From assembly GCA_020403265.1 (NCBI GenBank), contig JADBXZ010000014.1, forward strand, positions 1 to 64,000: a DNA stretch of 64,000 bases. The letters are read 5' to 3'. Position numbers and translations under genes: made by a program. The DNA comes from Bacteroidota bacterium. GTDB lineage: Bacteria > Bacteroidota > Bacteroidia > B-17B0 > Aurantibacillaceae. Under the pieces are notes generated by a model. It made no database searches. It saw only the letters and a list, made by a program, of their open reading frames with translations, and was not told the origin of the DNA. Shown here piece by piece: positions 7,438 to 17,947 of this stretch; position 1 is the stretch's first letter, and every line of letters begins with the position of its first letter.

Positions 7438-10400
7438 TTGGCTGCAAGTACAAAAACACAAAAGAGAATTAACTTCTCATCAAATAAATTTCCGATCGAA
7501 TATCCGGATTTCTTAGATATTCAAGTAAAATCTTTCCAAGATTTTTTCCAATTAGAAACAACTCCAGAAAACCGTAAAAAAGAAGGTTTGTTCCGTGTGT
7601 TTGCCGAAAATTTCCCAATTTCCGATGCACGTAACAACTTCGTATTGGAGTTTAAAGATTATTATATTGATCCGCCTCGTTACGCCATCGAAGAGTGTAT
7701 TGAGCGTGGGTTAACTTACGCTGTGCCTTTAAAAGCTAAGTTATATCTTTATTGCACAGACCCTGAACATGAAGATTTTGAACCAATCATGCAGGACGTT
7801 TATTTGGGTACTATCCCATATATGACGCCAAAAGGTTCATTCATTATAAACGGTGCTGAACGTGTTATTGTATCTCAATTACACCGTTCTCCTGGTGTAT
7901 TCTTTGGGCAAAGCCGCCATGCAAATGGTACCAAATTATACAGTGCCCGTGTTATTCCTTTTAAAGGAAGCTGGATTGAGTTTGCTACAGACATTAACAA
8001 TGTAATGTATGCATACATCGATCGTAAGAAAAAATTACCGGTTACAACTTTATTGCGCGCAATCGGATTTCAGAGTGATAAACAAATCCTAGAAATTTTT
8101 GGGTTAGCTGATGAAGTAAAAGTTAGTAAAGCCGGTTTAAAACGTGAAGTTGGCAGAAGATTAGCTGCACGTGTTTTAAAAACATGGTTAGAAGATTTCG
8201 TTGATGAAGATACCGGTGAGGTAGTGTCAATTGAGCGTAACGAAGTAATCTTAGATCGTGAAACTATATTAGAAGATGAGCATATTGACTTAATTGTAGA
8301 TGCCGATGTAAAATCAATCATTCTTCACAAACAAGATATCAATACAACTGATTTTGCAATTATTTACAACACGTTGCAAAAAGATTCAACTAACTCTGAA
8401 AAGGAAGCTATTGAATTTATCTATCGTTTGTTACGTAATGCTGAACCACCTGATGAAGAAACAGCACGCGGCGTTATTGACAAGTTATTCTTCTCAGACA
8501 AGCGTTATGATTTAGGTGAAGTAGGTCGTTACAGAATTAACAAAAAATTGGGGATCGATATCCCATCAAATATTCGTGTGCTTACAAAAGAGGACATGAT
8601 TTTGATTATTAAATATCTAATTGAGTTAATTAACTCAAAAACAGATGTGGATGATATCGATCACTTATCAAATCGTCGTGTACGTACAGTTGGTGAGCAG
8701 TTATTCTCTCAATTTGGTGTTGGTTTAGCGCGTATGGCACGTACCATCCGTGAGCGTATGAACGTTCGCGATAACGAGGTATTTACACCAACCGATTTAA
8801 TTAATGCTAAAACATTAAGTTCTGTAATTAACTCCTTCTTCGGAACCAACCAGTTATCTCAATTCATGGATCAAACCAATCCGTTATCTGAGATTACTCA
8901 CAAGCGTCGTTTATCGGCACTAGGGCCCGGAGGTTTAAGTCGTGAGCGTGCAGGTTTTGAGGTACGTGACGTTCACTATACACACTATGGTCGTTTATGT
9001 ACAATTGAAACGCCGGAGGGACCAAACATCGGTTTGATTTCATCTTTGTGTGTTTATGCTAAAGTAAATAATTTAGGTTTTATCGAAACTCCATTCCGTA
9101 AAGTAAAAGACGGTAAGGTTGATGTTAAAAACCCAATCATTTATTTAACTGCGGAAGAAGAAGATCAAAAAAATATTGCACAAACAAGTGCAAAATTAGA
9201 TGATAAAGGTGCTTTCATTACTAAAAAAGTTACCGCTCGTTACGAAGGTGATTTCCCTGTACTAGAGCCTGAAAATATCCACTTAATGGACGTAGCTCCA
9301 AATCAAATTGCATCTATAGCGGCTTCTTTAATTCCGTTCCTAGAGCATGATGATGCTAACCGTGCGTTAATGGGTTCAAACATGCAACGTCAGGCTGTTC
9401 CATTATTACGCCCACAAGCTCCAATTGTTGGAACAGGCATCGAAGCTCGTGTTGCCGAAGATAGCCGCGTATTAATCAATTCTGAAGGAGAAGGTGTGGT
9501 AGAGTACGTTGATGCCAATACAATTACTATCCGTTATAACAGAACCGAAGAAGAGAAATTAATTTCTTTTGAAGGTGATGTTAAATCATACAAATTAACC
9601 AAATTCCAAAAAACAAACCAAAGTACTTGTATTAACTTAAAGCCAATTGTAAAGAAAGGTGATAAAGTTACTAAAGGTCAGGTACTTACAGAAGGTTATG
9701 CTACCCAAGATGGTGAGTTGGCATTAGGACGTAACTTAAAAGTTGCTTTCATGCCTTGGAAGGGTTATAATTTTGAGGATGCTATTGTAATCAATGAGAA
9801 AATTGTACGTGAAGATATTTTCACTTCTCTTCATATAGATGAGTATACCTTAGAGGTTCGTGATACTAAGCGTGGAATGGAGGAATTAACACCGGATATT
9901 CCTAACGTATCTGAGGAAGCTACAAAAGATTTAGATGAAAAGGGTATTGTTAGAATTGGTGCTGAAGTTAAAGAAGGCGATATTTTAATTGGTAAAATTA
10001 CCCCTAAAGGTGAAACAGATCCTTCTCCTGAAGAGAAGTTATTGCGTGCCATTTTTGGTGATAAGGCCGGTGATGTAAAAGACGCATCGTTAAGAGTGTC
10101 TCCATCAATCAAAGGTACCATTGTAGATAAACGTTTGTTCTCACGTGCTGTAAAAGACAAGAAACAAAAAGCAGAAGAAAAACCACTAATTGAAAAATTG
10201 GATGCTGATCACGAGAAAAATGTATACAATTTAAAATTAAAGTTAGTTGACAAACTTTTTGTATTAGTGAACGGAAGAACTTCACAAGGTGTTACAAATA
10301 TTTTAGGTGAAGAAATTGTACCTCGTGGTACTAAATTTACTCAAAAAGGTTTAGAGCGTATTGATTACAGCGAAATTAATCCAAGTAACTGGACTACTGA

Positions 10401-11250
10401 TGCTGATAAGAATGAACAAGTTGAGCGTTTATTGCACAACTTCATGATTCAATACAATGATTATTTAGGTAAATACAAGCGTGAAAAATTCCAAATTACT
10501 GTTGGTGATGAGTTACCAAATGGAATTGTTCAATTAGCTAAAGTTTACATCGCTCAAAAACGTAAGTTAAAAGTAGGGGATAAGATGGCTGGCCGTCATG
10601 GTAACAAAGGTATCGTGGCGCGTATCGTAAAAGAGGAAGATATGCCATTCTTAGAAGATGGAACACCGGTTGACATTGTTTTAAATCCACTAGGTGTGCC
10701 TTCGCGTATGAACTTGGGTCAGATTTACGAAACCGTATTAGCTTGGGCCGGTGAAAAATTAGGTCTTAAATTTGCAACGCCAATTTTTGATGGTGCATCA
10801 ATGGAACAAATTGATGACTATGTAAACAAAGCCGGCTTGCCTAAATTTGGCCGTACTTATTTATTTGACGGTGGAACAGGTGAACGTTTTGACCAACCTG
10901 CAACTGTTGGTATCATTTACATGTTAAAATTAGGACACATGGTTGACGATAAAATGCACGCTCGTTCAATAGGACCTTACTCGTTAATTACGCAGCAGCC
11001 TTTGGGTGGTAAAGCTCAATTTGGTGGTCAGCGTTTTGGTGAGATGGAAGTTTGGGCGCTTGAAGCATACGGCGCAGCTAATGTGTTACAAGAATTGTTA
11101 ACTGTAAAATCGGATGATGTAATGGGTCGCGCAAAAGCTTATGAAGCAATTGTTAAAGGTGAAAACATTCCAACTCCAGGAATTCCTGAATCATTTAACG
11201 TATTGTTGCATGAATTACGCGGCTTAGCGTTAGATGTTACAATGGAATAA
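7438..11250 (+). CDS. rpoB: RNA polymerase beta subunit (TTG start)
   Basis: A 1270-residue beta subunit, complete from the N-terminal lobe ([17 protein letters not shown]) to the C-terminal clamp segment ([20 protein letters not shown]). The rifampicin-pocket text [18 protein letters not shown] and SALGPGG (near residue 475) is wild type. The reading frame has a TAA at 7417-7419. No ATG lies between that stop and the conserved N-terminus, and the first internal Met is near residue 118. The TTG at 7438 is therefore the best start. rpoC follows after a 112-bp spacer with a 17-bp hairpin. Confidence 0.98.
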   Translation: MAASTKTQKRINFSSNKFPIEYPDFLDIQVKSFQDFFQLETTPENRKKEGLFRVFAENFPISDARNNFVLEFKDYYIDPPRYAIEECIERGLTYAVPLKAKLYLYCTDPEHEDFEPIMQDVYLGTIPYMTPKGSFIINGAERVIVSQLHRSPGVFFGQSRHANGTKLYSARVIPFKGSWIEFATDINNVMYAYIDRKKKLPVTTLLRAIGFQSDKQILEIFGLADEVKVSKAGLKREVGRRLAARVLKTWLEDFVDEDTGEVVSIERNEVILDRETILEDEHIDLIVDADVKSIILHKQDINTTDFAIIYNTLQKDSTNSEKEAIEFIYRLLRNAEPPDEETARGVIDKLFFSDKRYDLGEVGRYRINKKLGIDIPSNIRVLTKEDMILIIKYLIELINSKTDVDDIDHLSNRRVRTVGEQLFSQFGVGLARMARTIRERMNVRDNEVFTPTDLINAKTLSSVINSFFGTNQLSQFMDQTNPLSEITHKRRLSALGPGGLSRERAGFEVRDVHYTHYGRLCTIETPEGPNIGLISSLCVYAKVNNLGFIETPFRKVKDGKVDVKNPIIYLTAEEEDQKNIAQTSAKLDDKGAFITKKVTARYEGDFPVLEPENIHLMDVAPNQIASIAASLIPFLEHDDANRALMGSNMQRQAVPLLRPQAPIVGTGIEARVAEDSRVLINSEGEGVVEYVDANTITIRYNRTEEEKLISFEGDVKSYKLTKFQKTNQSTCINLKPIVKKGDKVTKGQVLTEGYATQDGELALGRNLKVAFMPWKGYNFEDAIVINEKIVREDIFTSLHIDEYTLEVRDTKRGMEELTPDIPNVSEEATKDLDEKGIVRIGAEVKEGDILIGKITPKGETDPSPEEKLLRAIFGDKAGDVKDASLRVSPSIKGTIVDKRLFSRAVKDKKQKAEEKPLIEKLDADHEKNVYNLKLKLVDKLFVLVNGRTSQGVTNILGEEIVPRGTKFTQKGLERIDYSEINPSNWTTDADKNEQVERLLHNFMIQYNDYLGKYKREKFQITVGDELPNGIVQLAKVYIAQKRKLKVGDKMAGRHGNKGIVARIVKEEDMPFLEDGTPVDIVLNPLGVPSRMNLGQIYETVLAWAGEKLGLKFATPIFDGASMEQIDDYVNKAGLPKFGRTYLFDGGTGERFDQPATVGIIYMLKLGHMVDDKMHARSIGPYSLITQQPLGGKAQFGGQRFGEMEVWALEAYGAANVLQELLTVKSDDVMGRAKAYEAIVKGENIPTPGIPESFNVLLHELRGLALDVTME

Positions 11251-11263
11251 ATTCAGAAAATAA

Positions 11264-11309
11264 GAAGTAAGATTATAGATTTAAGAAGTGTTATCTATAA
11301 TCTTACTTC
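11264..11309 (+). promoter_or_regulatory. 17-bp perfect hairpin between rpoB and rpoC
   Basis: GAAGTAAGATTATAGAT (11264-11280) is the exact reverse complement of ATCTATAATCTTACTTC (11293-11309), with a 12-base loop and no T-run. It could be an RNase III target or a translational spacer in the rpoBC mRNA. Confidence 0.65.
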
Positions 11310-11323
11310 AAATAAAATTAATT

Positions 11324-11360
11324 AAATCTTAAATCTAACTTCTAAAATCTAAAATAAAAA
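11324..11360 (+). repeat. AT-rich leader motif before rpoC
   Basis: AAATCTTAAATCTAA followed by TTCTAAAATCTAAAATAAAA ends directly at the rpoC ATG. The same string, with a few changes, lies at 4203-4240 before secE. The shared A-rich tail may act as the translation enhancer typical of this phylum, where Shine-Dalgarno sites are rare. Confidence 0.5.
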
Positions 11361-11362
11361 AA

Positions 11363-14300
11363 ATGGCATTAAGAAGAGATAGTAAACAAAAATCAAATTT
11401 CTCAAAGATTATAATAAGCCTTGCTTCTCCTGAAACGATTTTACGTCGTTCTAGCGGTGAAGTTTTAAAGCCTGAAACAATCAACTACCGTACTTATAAA
11501 CCTGAAAGAGATGGTTTATTTTGCGAACGTATATTTGGACCGGTTAAGGATTATGAATGTCATTGCGGTAAATATAAACGTATTCGCTATAAAGGCATTG
11601 TTTGTGACCGTTGCGGTGTAGAGGTAACTGAGAAAAAAGTACGTCGTGAACGTATGGGACACATTAATCTAGTGGTTCCTGTTGCTCACATTTGGTACTT
11701 CCGTTCACTACCAAATAAAATTGGTTACCTTTTAGGTTTACCAACCAAAAAGCTAGACATGATCATTTATTATGAGCGTTATGTTGTAATAAATGCAGGT
11801 GCTGCAGCTGAAAATGGTATTTCATATTTAGACTTCTTAACAGAAGAAGAATACCTAAACGCTGTTGATGCTTTACCAAAAGAAAACGCTTTATTAGACG
11901 AAACTGATCCTAATAAATTTGTAGCGAAAATGGGAGCTGAGGCCATCTCGGATTTATTATCGCGTTTAAATTTAGATGAGTTATCATACGAATTACGTCA
12001 TAAGGCTAACAACGAAACCAGCCAACAACGTAAAAACGAAGCTTTAAAGCGTTTAAATGTTATTGAAGCTTTCCGTCAGGCTAACCAAAATGTGGTTAAT
12101 CGTCCTGAGTGGATGGTGGTTAAAGTTGTTCCGGTTATTCCACCTGAATTACGACCTTTAGTTCCATTAGATGGCGGTCGTTTTGCAACTTCAGATTTAA
12201 ATGACTTATACCGTCGTGTTATCATCCGTAACAACCGTTTAAAGCGTTTAATCGAAATCAAAGCGCCTGATGTAATCTTACGTAATGAAAAACGTATGTT
12301 ACAAGAGTCGGTTGATTCATTATTTGATAACTCTCGTAAATCTAATGCAGTAAAAACTGACAGTAACCGTGCTTTAAAATCTTTATCAGATTCATTAAAA
12401 GGTAAGCAAGGTCGTTTCCGTCAAAACTTATTGGGTAAACGTGTTGACTATTCTGCTCGTTCAGTAATTGTTGTAGGACCTGAATTAAAATTACACGAGT
12501 GCGGTTTACCAAAAGAAATGGCAGCTGAGCTGTTCAAACCATTTATCATTCGTAAAATGATTGAGCGTGGTATTGTAAAAACAGTTAAGTCAGCTAAAAA
12601 AATTGTAGATAAAAAGGAAGCTATCGTTTGGGATATTTTGGAAAATGCCTTAAAAGGACATCCGGTTTTATTAAACCGTGCCCCAACCTTACACAGGCTA
12701 GGTATACAGGCTTTTCAACCTAAATTAATTGAAGGTAAAGCTATTCAATTGCACCCATTAGTTTGTTCTGCTTTTAACGCCGATTTTGACGGCGATCAAA
12801 TGGCTGTGCACGTTCCATTAGGACATGCAGCTATCTTAGAAGCGCAAATCTTAATGTTAGCTTCTCATAACATTCTAAATCCATCTAACGGTGCGCCGGT
12901 TGCGGTTCCATCTCAAGACATGGTGTTAGGTTTATATTACCTGACGAAACCAAAAAGAAATTTGAAAGATGATGCCGTTAAAGGAGAAGGAAAAGTATTT
13001 TACAGTGCAGAAGAAGTTGTTATTGCAGTAAATGAAAAACAATTAGACTTGCATGCACAAATTAAGGTTAAAATAACGAATGCCTTAGAAGGAGAAAAAT
13101 TAGTTACCAAGGTAATTGAAACAACTGCTGGTCGCGTGTTATTCAACATGGTTGTACCTCACGAAGTTGGTTACATTAACGAATTGTTAACTAAAAAATC
13201 GTTACGTGACATCATCGGAATGGTTGTGAAGAAAACTGGTATGGCTAAAACAGCTAAGTTTTTGGATGATATTAAAGAATTAGGATTTAAAACCGCTTTC
13301 AAAGGTGGATTATCATTTAACTTAGGAGATATCCAAACACCTGATGAGAAATTGAAAATCATTGCTGATGCTCAATCTCAGGTTGATGAAGTAGTGAACA
13401 ACTACAACATGGGTTTCATTACCAACAACGAGCGTTACAACCAAATTATTGATATTTGGACGCATGCCAACAGTAAAGTTACCAAACAAGTATTAGATAA
13501 ATTAAGTACCGATAAGCAAGGTTTCAACTCTGTATATATGATGTTGGATTCCGGAGCTCGTGGTAGTAAAGAACAGATTAAGCAGTTAAGTGGTATGCGT
13601 GGTTTAATGGCAAAGCCTCAAAAAGCTGGTGATACTACTGCTTCCATCATTGAAAACCCTGTATTATCTAACTTCCGTGAAGGTTTGTCGATCTTAGAAT
13701 ATTTTATTTCAACTCACGGTGCTCGTAAAGGTTTGGCCGATACGGCTTTAAAAACTGCGGATGCCGGTTACTTAACACGTCGTTTAGTTGACGTTGCTCA
13801 AGACGTTATTATTAACGAAACAGATTGCGGAACACTTCGTGGTTTAGCAATGACGGCTTTAAAAAATAATGATGACGTAGTTGAAAGTTTATATGACCGA
13901 ATTTTAGGTCGTACCACTGTAAATGATGTTTACCACCCAACAACTGGTGAGTTAATTATTGCAGGTGGCGAAATTATCAGTGAAGATGTAGCTGCTTTAA
14001 TCGAAAAATCTCCAATCGAAACAGTTGATATCCGTTCCGTATTAACTTGCGAAAGCCGCTTAGGTGTATGCGCTAAATGTTACGGCCGAAACTTATCTAA
14101 CGGTCGCTTGGTACAGTTAGGTGAAGCTGTTGGGGTAATTGCTGCACAATCAATTGGTGAGCCGGGTACTCAGTTAACATTACGTACTTTCCACGTGGGT
14201 GGTACGGCAAGTAACACGGCTGCATCAAGCAGTTTAGTTGCTAAGTACGATGGTGTTGCTGAAATTGATGAGTTACGCACTGTAGAAAGAGTACAGGATG

Positions 14301-15658
14301 GTCAAAAAACCAACATTGTAATTGGACGTAGTACCGAAGTTCGTATTACAGATGCCAACACAGGTATTGTATTAACAACAGGTAACATTCCATACGGTTC
14401 TAACTTATATATCAAACCGGGTGCTAAAGTTAAAAAAGGCGAGGTAATTTGTGATTGGGATCCATATAACGCAGTAATCGTTTCTGAATTTGGTGGTAGC
14501 GTTGAATTTGAACATATCAAAGAAAACATTACTTACCGTGAAGAAAGCGATGAGCAAACAGGCTTCCGCGAAAAAGTAATTATCGAAAGTAAAGATAAAA
14601 CGATGAGTCCTACAATTCGCATCGTTGATAAAAAAGGTGAGATTCTTAAAACGTATAACATTCCGGTTGGAGCGCACATTGTAATTAATGAAGGTGCTAA
14701 AATTGAGCCAGGTCAAGTGTTAGTTAAGATTCCTCGTGTTACAGGTAAAACTGGTGATATCACCGGTGGTTTACCTCGTGTAACTGAGTTATTTGAAGCT
14801 CGTAATCCAAGTAATCCGGCTGTTATTAGCGAAATTGACGGTATTGTAAGTTTCGGTAAAATTAAGCGTGGTAACCGTGAAGTAATGGTTGAAGCTAAAA
14901 CCGGCGAACGCAGAACTTATTTAGTTAATTTAAGCAAACACATTTTAGTTCAAGAAAACGATTTTGTAAAAGCAGGTGAGTCATTATCAGATGGCGCAGT
15001 AGCTCCAAGTGACATATTAGCAATCAAAGGGCCTACAGCAGTTCAGGAGTATCTTGTAAATGAAATCCAAGAGGTGTATCGTTTACAGGGTCAGAAATTA
15101 AATGACAAACACTTTGAAGTAATTGTTCGTCAGATGATGCGTAAAGTTGAGATTGTTGATCCGGGCGATACTATTTTCTTGGAACAACAATTAGTTAACA
15201 AAATTGACTTTATGACCGAGAATGATAATATTTTTGGTAAAAAAGTTGTTGTTGATCCGGGTGATAGCGCTGAATTAAAACGCGGTCAAATAATTACATC
15301 ACGTAAATTACGCGACGAAAACTCCGTACTAAAACGTAAAGATTTAAAAGTTGTAGAAGCACGTGATGCGGTTCCTGCAACAGCTGAAAGTATGTTACAA
15401 GGTATCACAAGAGCATCGTTACAAACAAGCTCATGGATATCTGCTGCCTCGTTCCAAGAAACAACTAAAGTATTAAACGAAGCTGCTGTTAATGGTAAAG
15501 TTGATACATTAAACGGATTAAAAGAAAACGTAATTGTTGGGCATTTAATTCCTGCAGGTACAGGCTTACGCCAATACGAAAAATTAGTGGTTGGAAGCAA
15601 AGAAGAATACGAACGTTTAATGGCTAGCAAGGCAGAAGCAGAGCAAGAAGCATTATAA
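11363..15658 (+). CDS. rpoC: RNA polymerase beta' subunit
   Basis: A 1431-residue beta' subunit. The N-terminal zinc finger is [20 protein letters not shown] (near residues 67-90), the catalytic magnesium loop is NADFDGDQM (near residue 471), and the second zinc site includes [13 protein letters not shown]. The trigger-loop region [16 protein letters not shown] is complete. Length is normal for Bacteroidota. It closes the ribosomal-RNA polymerase operon, with a clear terminator 44 bp after the stop. Confidence 0.99.
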   Translation: MALRRDSKQKSNFSKIIISLASPETILRRSSGEVLKPETINYRTYKPERDGLFCERIFGPVKDYECHCGKYKRIRYKGIVCDRCGVEVTEKKVRRERMGHINLVVPVAHIWYFRSLPNKIGYLLGLPTKKLDMIIYYERYVVINAGAAAENGISYLDFLTEEEYLNAVDALPKENALLDETDPNKFVAKMGAEAISDLLSRLNLDELSYELRHKANNETSQQRKNEALKRLNVIEAFRQANQNVVNRPEWMVVKVVPVIPPELRPLVPLDGGRFATSDLNDLYRRVIIRNNRLKRLIEIKAPDVILRNEKRMLQESVDSLFDNSRKSNAVKTDSNRALKSLSDSLKGKQGRFRQNLLGKRVDYSARSVIVVGPELKLHECGLPKEMAAELFKPFIIRKMIERGIVKTVKSAKKIVDKKEAIVWDILENALKGHPVLLNRAPTLHRLGIQAFQPKLIEGKAIQLHPLVCSAFNADFDGDQMAVHVPLGHAAILEAQILMLASHNILNPSNGAPVAVPSQDMVLGLYYLTKPKRNLKDDAVKGEGKVFYSAEEVVIAVNEKQLDLHAQIKVKITNALEGEKLVTKVIETTAGRVLFNMVVPHEVGYINELLTKKSLRDIIGMVVKKTGMAKTAKFLDDIKELGFKTAFKGGLSFNLGDIQTPDEKLKIIADAQSQVDEVVNNYNMGFITNNERYNQIIDIWTHANSKVTKQVLDKLSTDKQGFNSVYMMLDSGARGSKEQIKQLSGMRGLMAKPQKAGDTTASIIENPVLSNFREGLSILEYFISTHGARKGLADTALKTADAGYLTRRLVDVAQDVIINETDCGTLRGLAMTALKNNDDVVESLYDRILGRTTVNDVYHPTTGELIIAGGEIISEDVAALIEKSPIETVDIRSVLTCESRLGVCAKCYGRNLSNGRLVQLGEAVGVIAAQSIGEPGTQLTLRTFHVGGTASNTAASSSLVAKYDGVAEIDELRTVERVQDGQKTNIVIGRSTEVRITDANTGIVLTTGNIPYGSNLYIKPGAKVKKGEVICDWDPYNAVIVSEFGGSVEFEHIKENITYREESDEQTGFREKVIIESKDKTMSPTIRIVDKKGEILKTYNIPVGAHIVINEGAKIEPGQVLVKIPRVTGKTGDITGGLPRVTELFEARNPSNPAVISEIDGIVSFGKIKRGNREVMVEAKTGERRTYLVNLSKHILVQENDFVKAGESLSDGAVAPSDILAIKGPTAVQEYLVNEIQEVYRLQGQKLNDKHFEVIVRQMMRKVEIVDPGDTIFLEQQLVNKIDFMTENDNIFGKKVVVDPGDSAELKRGQIITSRKLRDENSVLKRKDLKVVEARDAVPATAESMLQGITRASLQTSSWISAASFQETTKVLNEAAVNGKVDTLNGLKENVIVGHLIPAGTGLRQYEKLVVGSKEEYERLMASKAEAEQEAL

Positions 15659-15701
15659 ATAGTTTAGAATTTTTAGTTGCGACCATTCAATGAGCAATTT
15701 T

Positions 15702-15733
15702 AAAAGGCCTCACATTACTGTGAGGGCTTTTTG
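15702..15733 (+). terminator. Intrinsic terminator after rpoC
   Basis: CCTCACA (15708-15714) pairs with TGTGAGG (15719-15725), extended by GG/CT contacts, and is followed by a run of T's. The upstream A's would pair with the T's and make it bidirectional. Confidence 0.85.
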
Positions 15734-15734
15734 T

Positions 15735-15742
15735 TATATTTG
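15735..15742 (+). promoter_or_regulatory. -7 element before the first T9SS gene
   Basis: TATATTTG matches TAnnTTTG exactly, 17 bp before the ATG at 15759. No good TTG was found 19 bp upstream, where the rpoC terminator lies. Confidence 0.5.
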
Positions 15743-15758
15743 TTAATTATTAATTTAT

Positions 15759-17558
15759 ATGAAAAATATTTATTTTATCTTTTTAATTGTTGTTTATGCA
15801 TGTAGTTTGAATGCACAATGTTCTTTCACTATTACTCAATTACCATCAGCTCCCAGTTGTGGCCAAGCTACTTTAAATGTCGCAACACCTGTAGGCTATG
15901 ACCAAGTCCAAACATCTACCAATACGTGTATGGCAAACTTAAGTCAAAGTGATTTGGCTCAATCTTTTGTGCCAACTCAAACAGCCATTTGTGGAGCAGG
16001 AATTCAATTAATAAATGGGCCGGGAAGTGGTACCTTAACAATAACTTTATATAATAATTTACCAACCTTAGGAGGAACAGTGATGGCAACTGGTACTACA
16101 ACACTCAGTGCACCGGGGTTTTATGATGTTACTTGGCCCTCAGTATCAGTGGTTCCTAGCACAACTTATTTTCTTGTTTTTGTTGGTACCTCTGGAATAT
16201 CAAGTTATTGTATAGCTGGTTCAACTTCAAATCCATATGCTAATGGGATGACCTATGCTAATTCTGGTTATAACCCATTTTCAGGCTTTGATTATACATT
16301 TAGAACGAAAACATGTGGTAGTCCAACAATTAACTACCTTTGGTCAACTGGCGCAACAACTAGTAGTTTGGTTGTTAATAATTCTTCCCCTGTTAATTTA
16401 ACACTTACGATTCCAGCATCTTGTACTAATTCGGCAATTTTTACACCATCAGTATTAGTTTCACCAACAATTACAGCAAGTAGTGGTTCTATTTGCAATG
16501 GTTCTTCTTTTACAATAGTGCCAAGTGGTGCCAGTTCATATACTTATCAAGGTGGTGGTGCTGTAAAAAATCCAACAATTACAACAACATATACTGTTAT
16601 TGGCACTAATTCGGTTGGATGCCTTTCAAATATTGCTACTTCAACAGTTAGTGTTAATTCCAATCCAACCATTGCAGTAAACAGCGGTTCTATATGCAGT
16701 GGTAACACATTTACAATTTTACCAAGCGGTGCAAGCACCTACACGATACAAGGAGGTAGCGTTAACGTAACACCAACTGCTAATACAAGTTATACTGTTG
16801 CAGGTACAAGTTCTTTAGGTTGTATTAGCGCAAATACTGCAACAAGTAATGTAATCGTTAATGCCGCTCCAACACTTTCAGTAAATAGCGGAGCAATTTG
16901 TCTGGGTAATTCATTTACCATCACACCTACCGGTGCTTCAACTTATACTTATAGCGGTGGCTCTGCAGTGGTAAGTCCTACTGCAACTGCTTCTTATACT
17001 GTTACAGGTACTAACACATTAGGCTGTAATGGTTCTGCTGTAAGCAACGTTACAGTAAATGCTCTTCCAACAGTAAGTGCTGCAAGCAGTAACACTGCCT
17101 TTATTTGCGTTGGCAGCAGCGCAACCTTAACAGCTACTGGTGCTAGTTCTTATGTCTGGAATACTACTGCCACAACTGCTGTTATTGCAGTTAGCCCAAC
17201 AACAACTACAAGTTATACTGTAACCGGCACTAACGCTGCAGGTTGTTCAGCTAATGCTGTTGTTTCACAATCTGTATCCACTTGTACGGGAATCAATTCT
17301 AATTTCACAAACCTAACTTCTAACTTAATTGTGTATCCAAACCCAAGCAGTGGTGTCTTTAATGTACAGTTAGAGACTTCGACTCCGCTCAGTCTGACAA
17401 CGATTGAGGTAACTGATGTCTTAGGTCGTGTTATTTTAACTGATAAAGTTAAGGCAGGTAATTACCAGTTAAATTTAGGTAACAACTTAAACGGTGTTTA
17501 TTTTGTTAAAGCAACAGTTGATGGTAAAACCAAAACGGTAAAGATTGTAAAAGAGTAA
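15759..17558 (+). CDS. Secreted Ig-like repeat protein with type IX sorting domain (type A)
   Basis: A 599-residue protein. Residues 1-19 form a signal peptide ending before QCSF. An N-terminal beta-rich region (about 20-190) resembles extracellular adhesion modules, followed by about four repeats of 62-65 residues with the pattern GSICSGNTFTI-PSGASTYT-TPT--TSYTV-GT. The C-terminal 75 residues are a type IX sorting domain with NLIVYPNPSSGVFNVQL, VTDVLGR and GVYFVKATVDGKTKTVKIVK. Such proteins are exported through SprA/Sov and attached to the surface or released. The last 470 bp are nearly identical to the next gene. Specific ligand unknown. Confidence 0.88.
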   Translation: MKNIYFIFLIVVYACSLNAQCSFTITQLPSAPSCGQATLNVATPVGYDQVQTSTNTCMANLSQSDLAQSFVPTQTAICGAGIQLINGPGSGTLTITLYNNLPTLGGTVMATGTTTLSAPGFYDVTWPSVSVVPSTTYFLVFVGTSGISSYCIAGSTSNPYANGMTYANSGYNPFSGFDYTFRTKTCGSPTINYLWSTGATTSSLVVNNSSPVNLTLTIPASCTNSAIFTPSVLVSPTITASSGSICNGSSFTIVPSGASSYTYQGGGAVKNPTITTTYTVIGTNSVGCLSNIATSTVSVNSNPTIAVNSGSICSGNTFTILPSGASTYTIQGGSVNVTPTANTSYTVAGTSSLGCISANTATSNVIVNAAPTLSVNSGAICLGNSFTITPTGASTYTYSGGSAVVSPTATASYTVTGTNTLGCNGSAVSNVTVNALPTVSAASSNTAFICVGSSATLTATGASSYVWNTTATTAVIAVSPTTTTSYTVTGTNAAGCSANAVVSQSVSTCTGINSNFTNLTSNLIVYPNPSSGVFNVQLETSTPLSLTTIEVTDVLGRVILTDKVKAGNYQLNLGNNLNGVYFVKATVDGKTKTVKIVKE

Positions 17559-17580
17559 TCTTTAGGTAAACAAATTTAAA

Positions 17581-17624
17581 AGCCCTCACTGTAACGATAG
17601 CAATCGGAATGTGGGGGGTTTTTA
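17581..17624 (+). terminator. Terminator after the first T9SS gene
   Basis: CCCTCAC pairs with GTGGGGG (with G-T pairs), an inner CGAT/ATCG stem lies in the loop, and a T-run follows at 17619-17623. Confidence 0.6.
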
Positions 17625-17903
17625 GTTCAATAAAAGGTAATCAGATAAAAGCTACATTGACATTTTAACCGCTTAGAATTTAAATTTTAATTTATAATAA
17701 ACATCCTAGTCAAGCTTTCGTTAGTATATATGTCAATAAATTATCCTCTGAAAGTTAAATGAAATTTAAACTTTTAAATGTTTTTTAACCTAAATAAAGG
17801 TAATCTAGTATATTTTGGTAAATTAAAACCGGGATTAGAATTAGTGCACTACCTTTATTTTAATTGTTTGATCACCTTTATTCAATCAATCAATTTTTTA
17901 TTC

Positions 17904-17911
17904 TATATTTG
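17904..17911 (+). promoter_or_regulatory. -7 element before the second T9SS gene
   Basis: TATATTTG matches TAnnTTTG, 36 bp before the ATG at 17948. The same octamer stands before the upstream paralogue. No clear -33 TTG was seen. Confidence 0.5.
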
Positions 17912-17947
17912 TTTAATTAATTAACTAAGAAATCCCAAAATTAAAAC

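Larger units (their letters stand above)
17559..17947 (+). other. 389-bp spacer between the two tandem T9SS genes
   Basis: It contains a terminator-like hairpin (17581-17624), an 11-bp inverted repeat AAATAAAGGTA (17792-17802) / TACCTTTATTT (17850-17860), and a -7 element at 17904-17911. No gene is visible. The inverted repeat with further CCTTTATT copies could be an operator. Confidence 0.5.

Noticed and set aside
11249-11340. rpoB-rpoC hairpin as a terminator
   Set aside because: No T-run follows the stem and rpoC needs read-through from the same operon.
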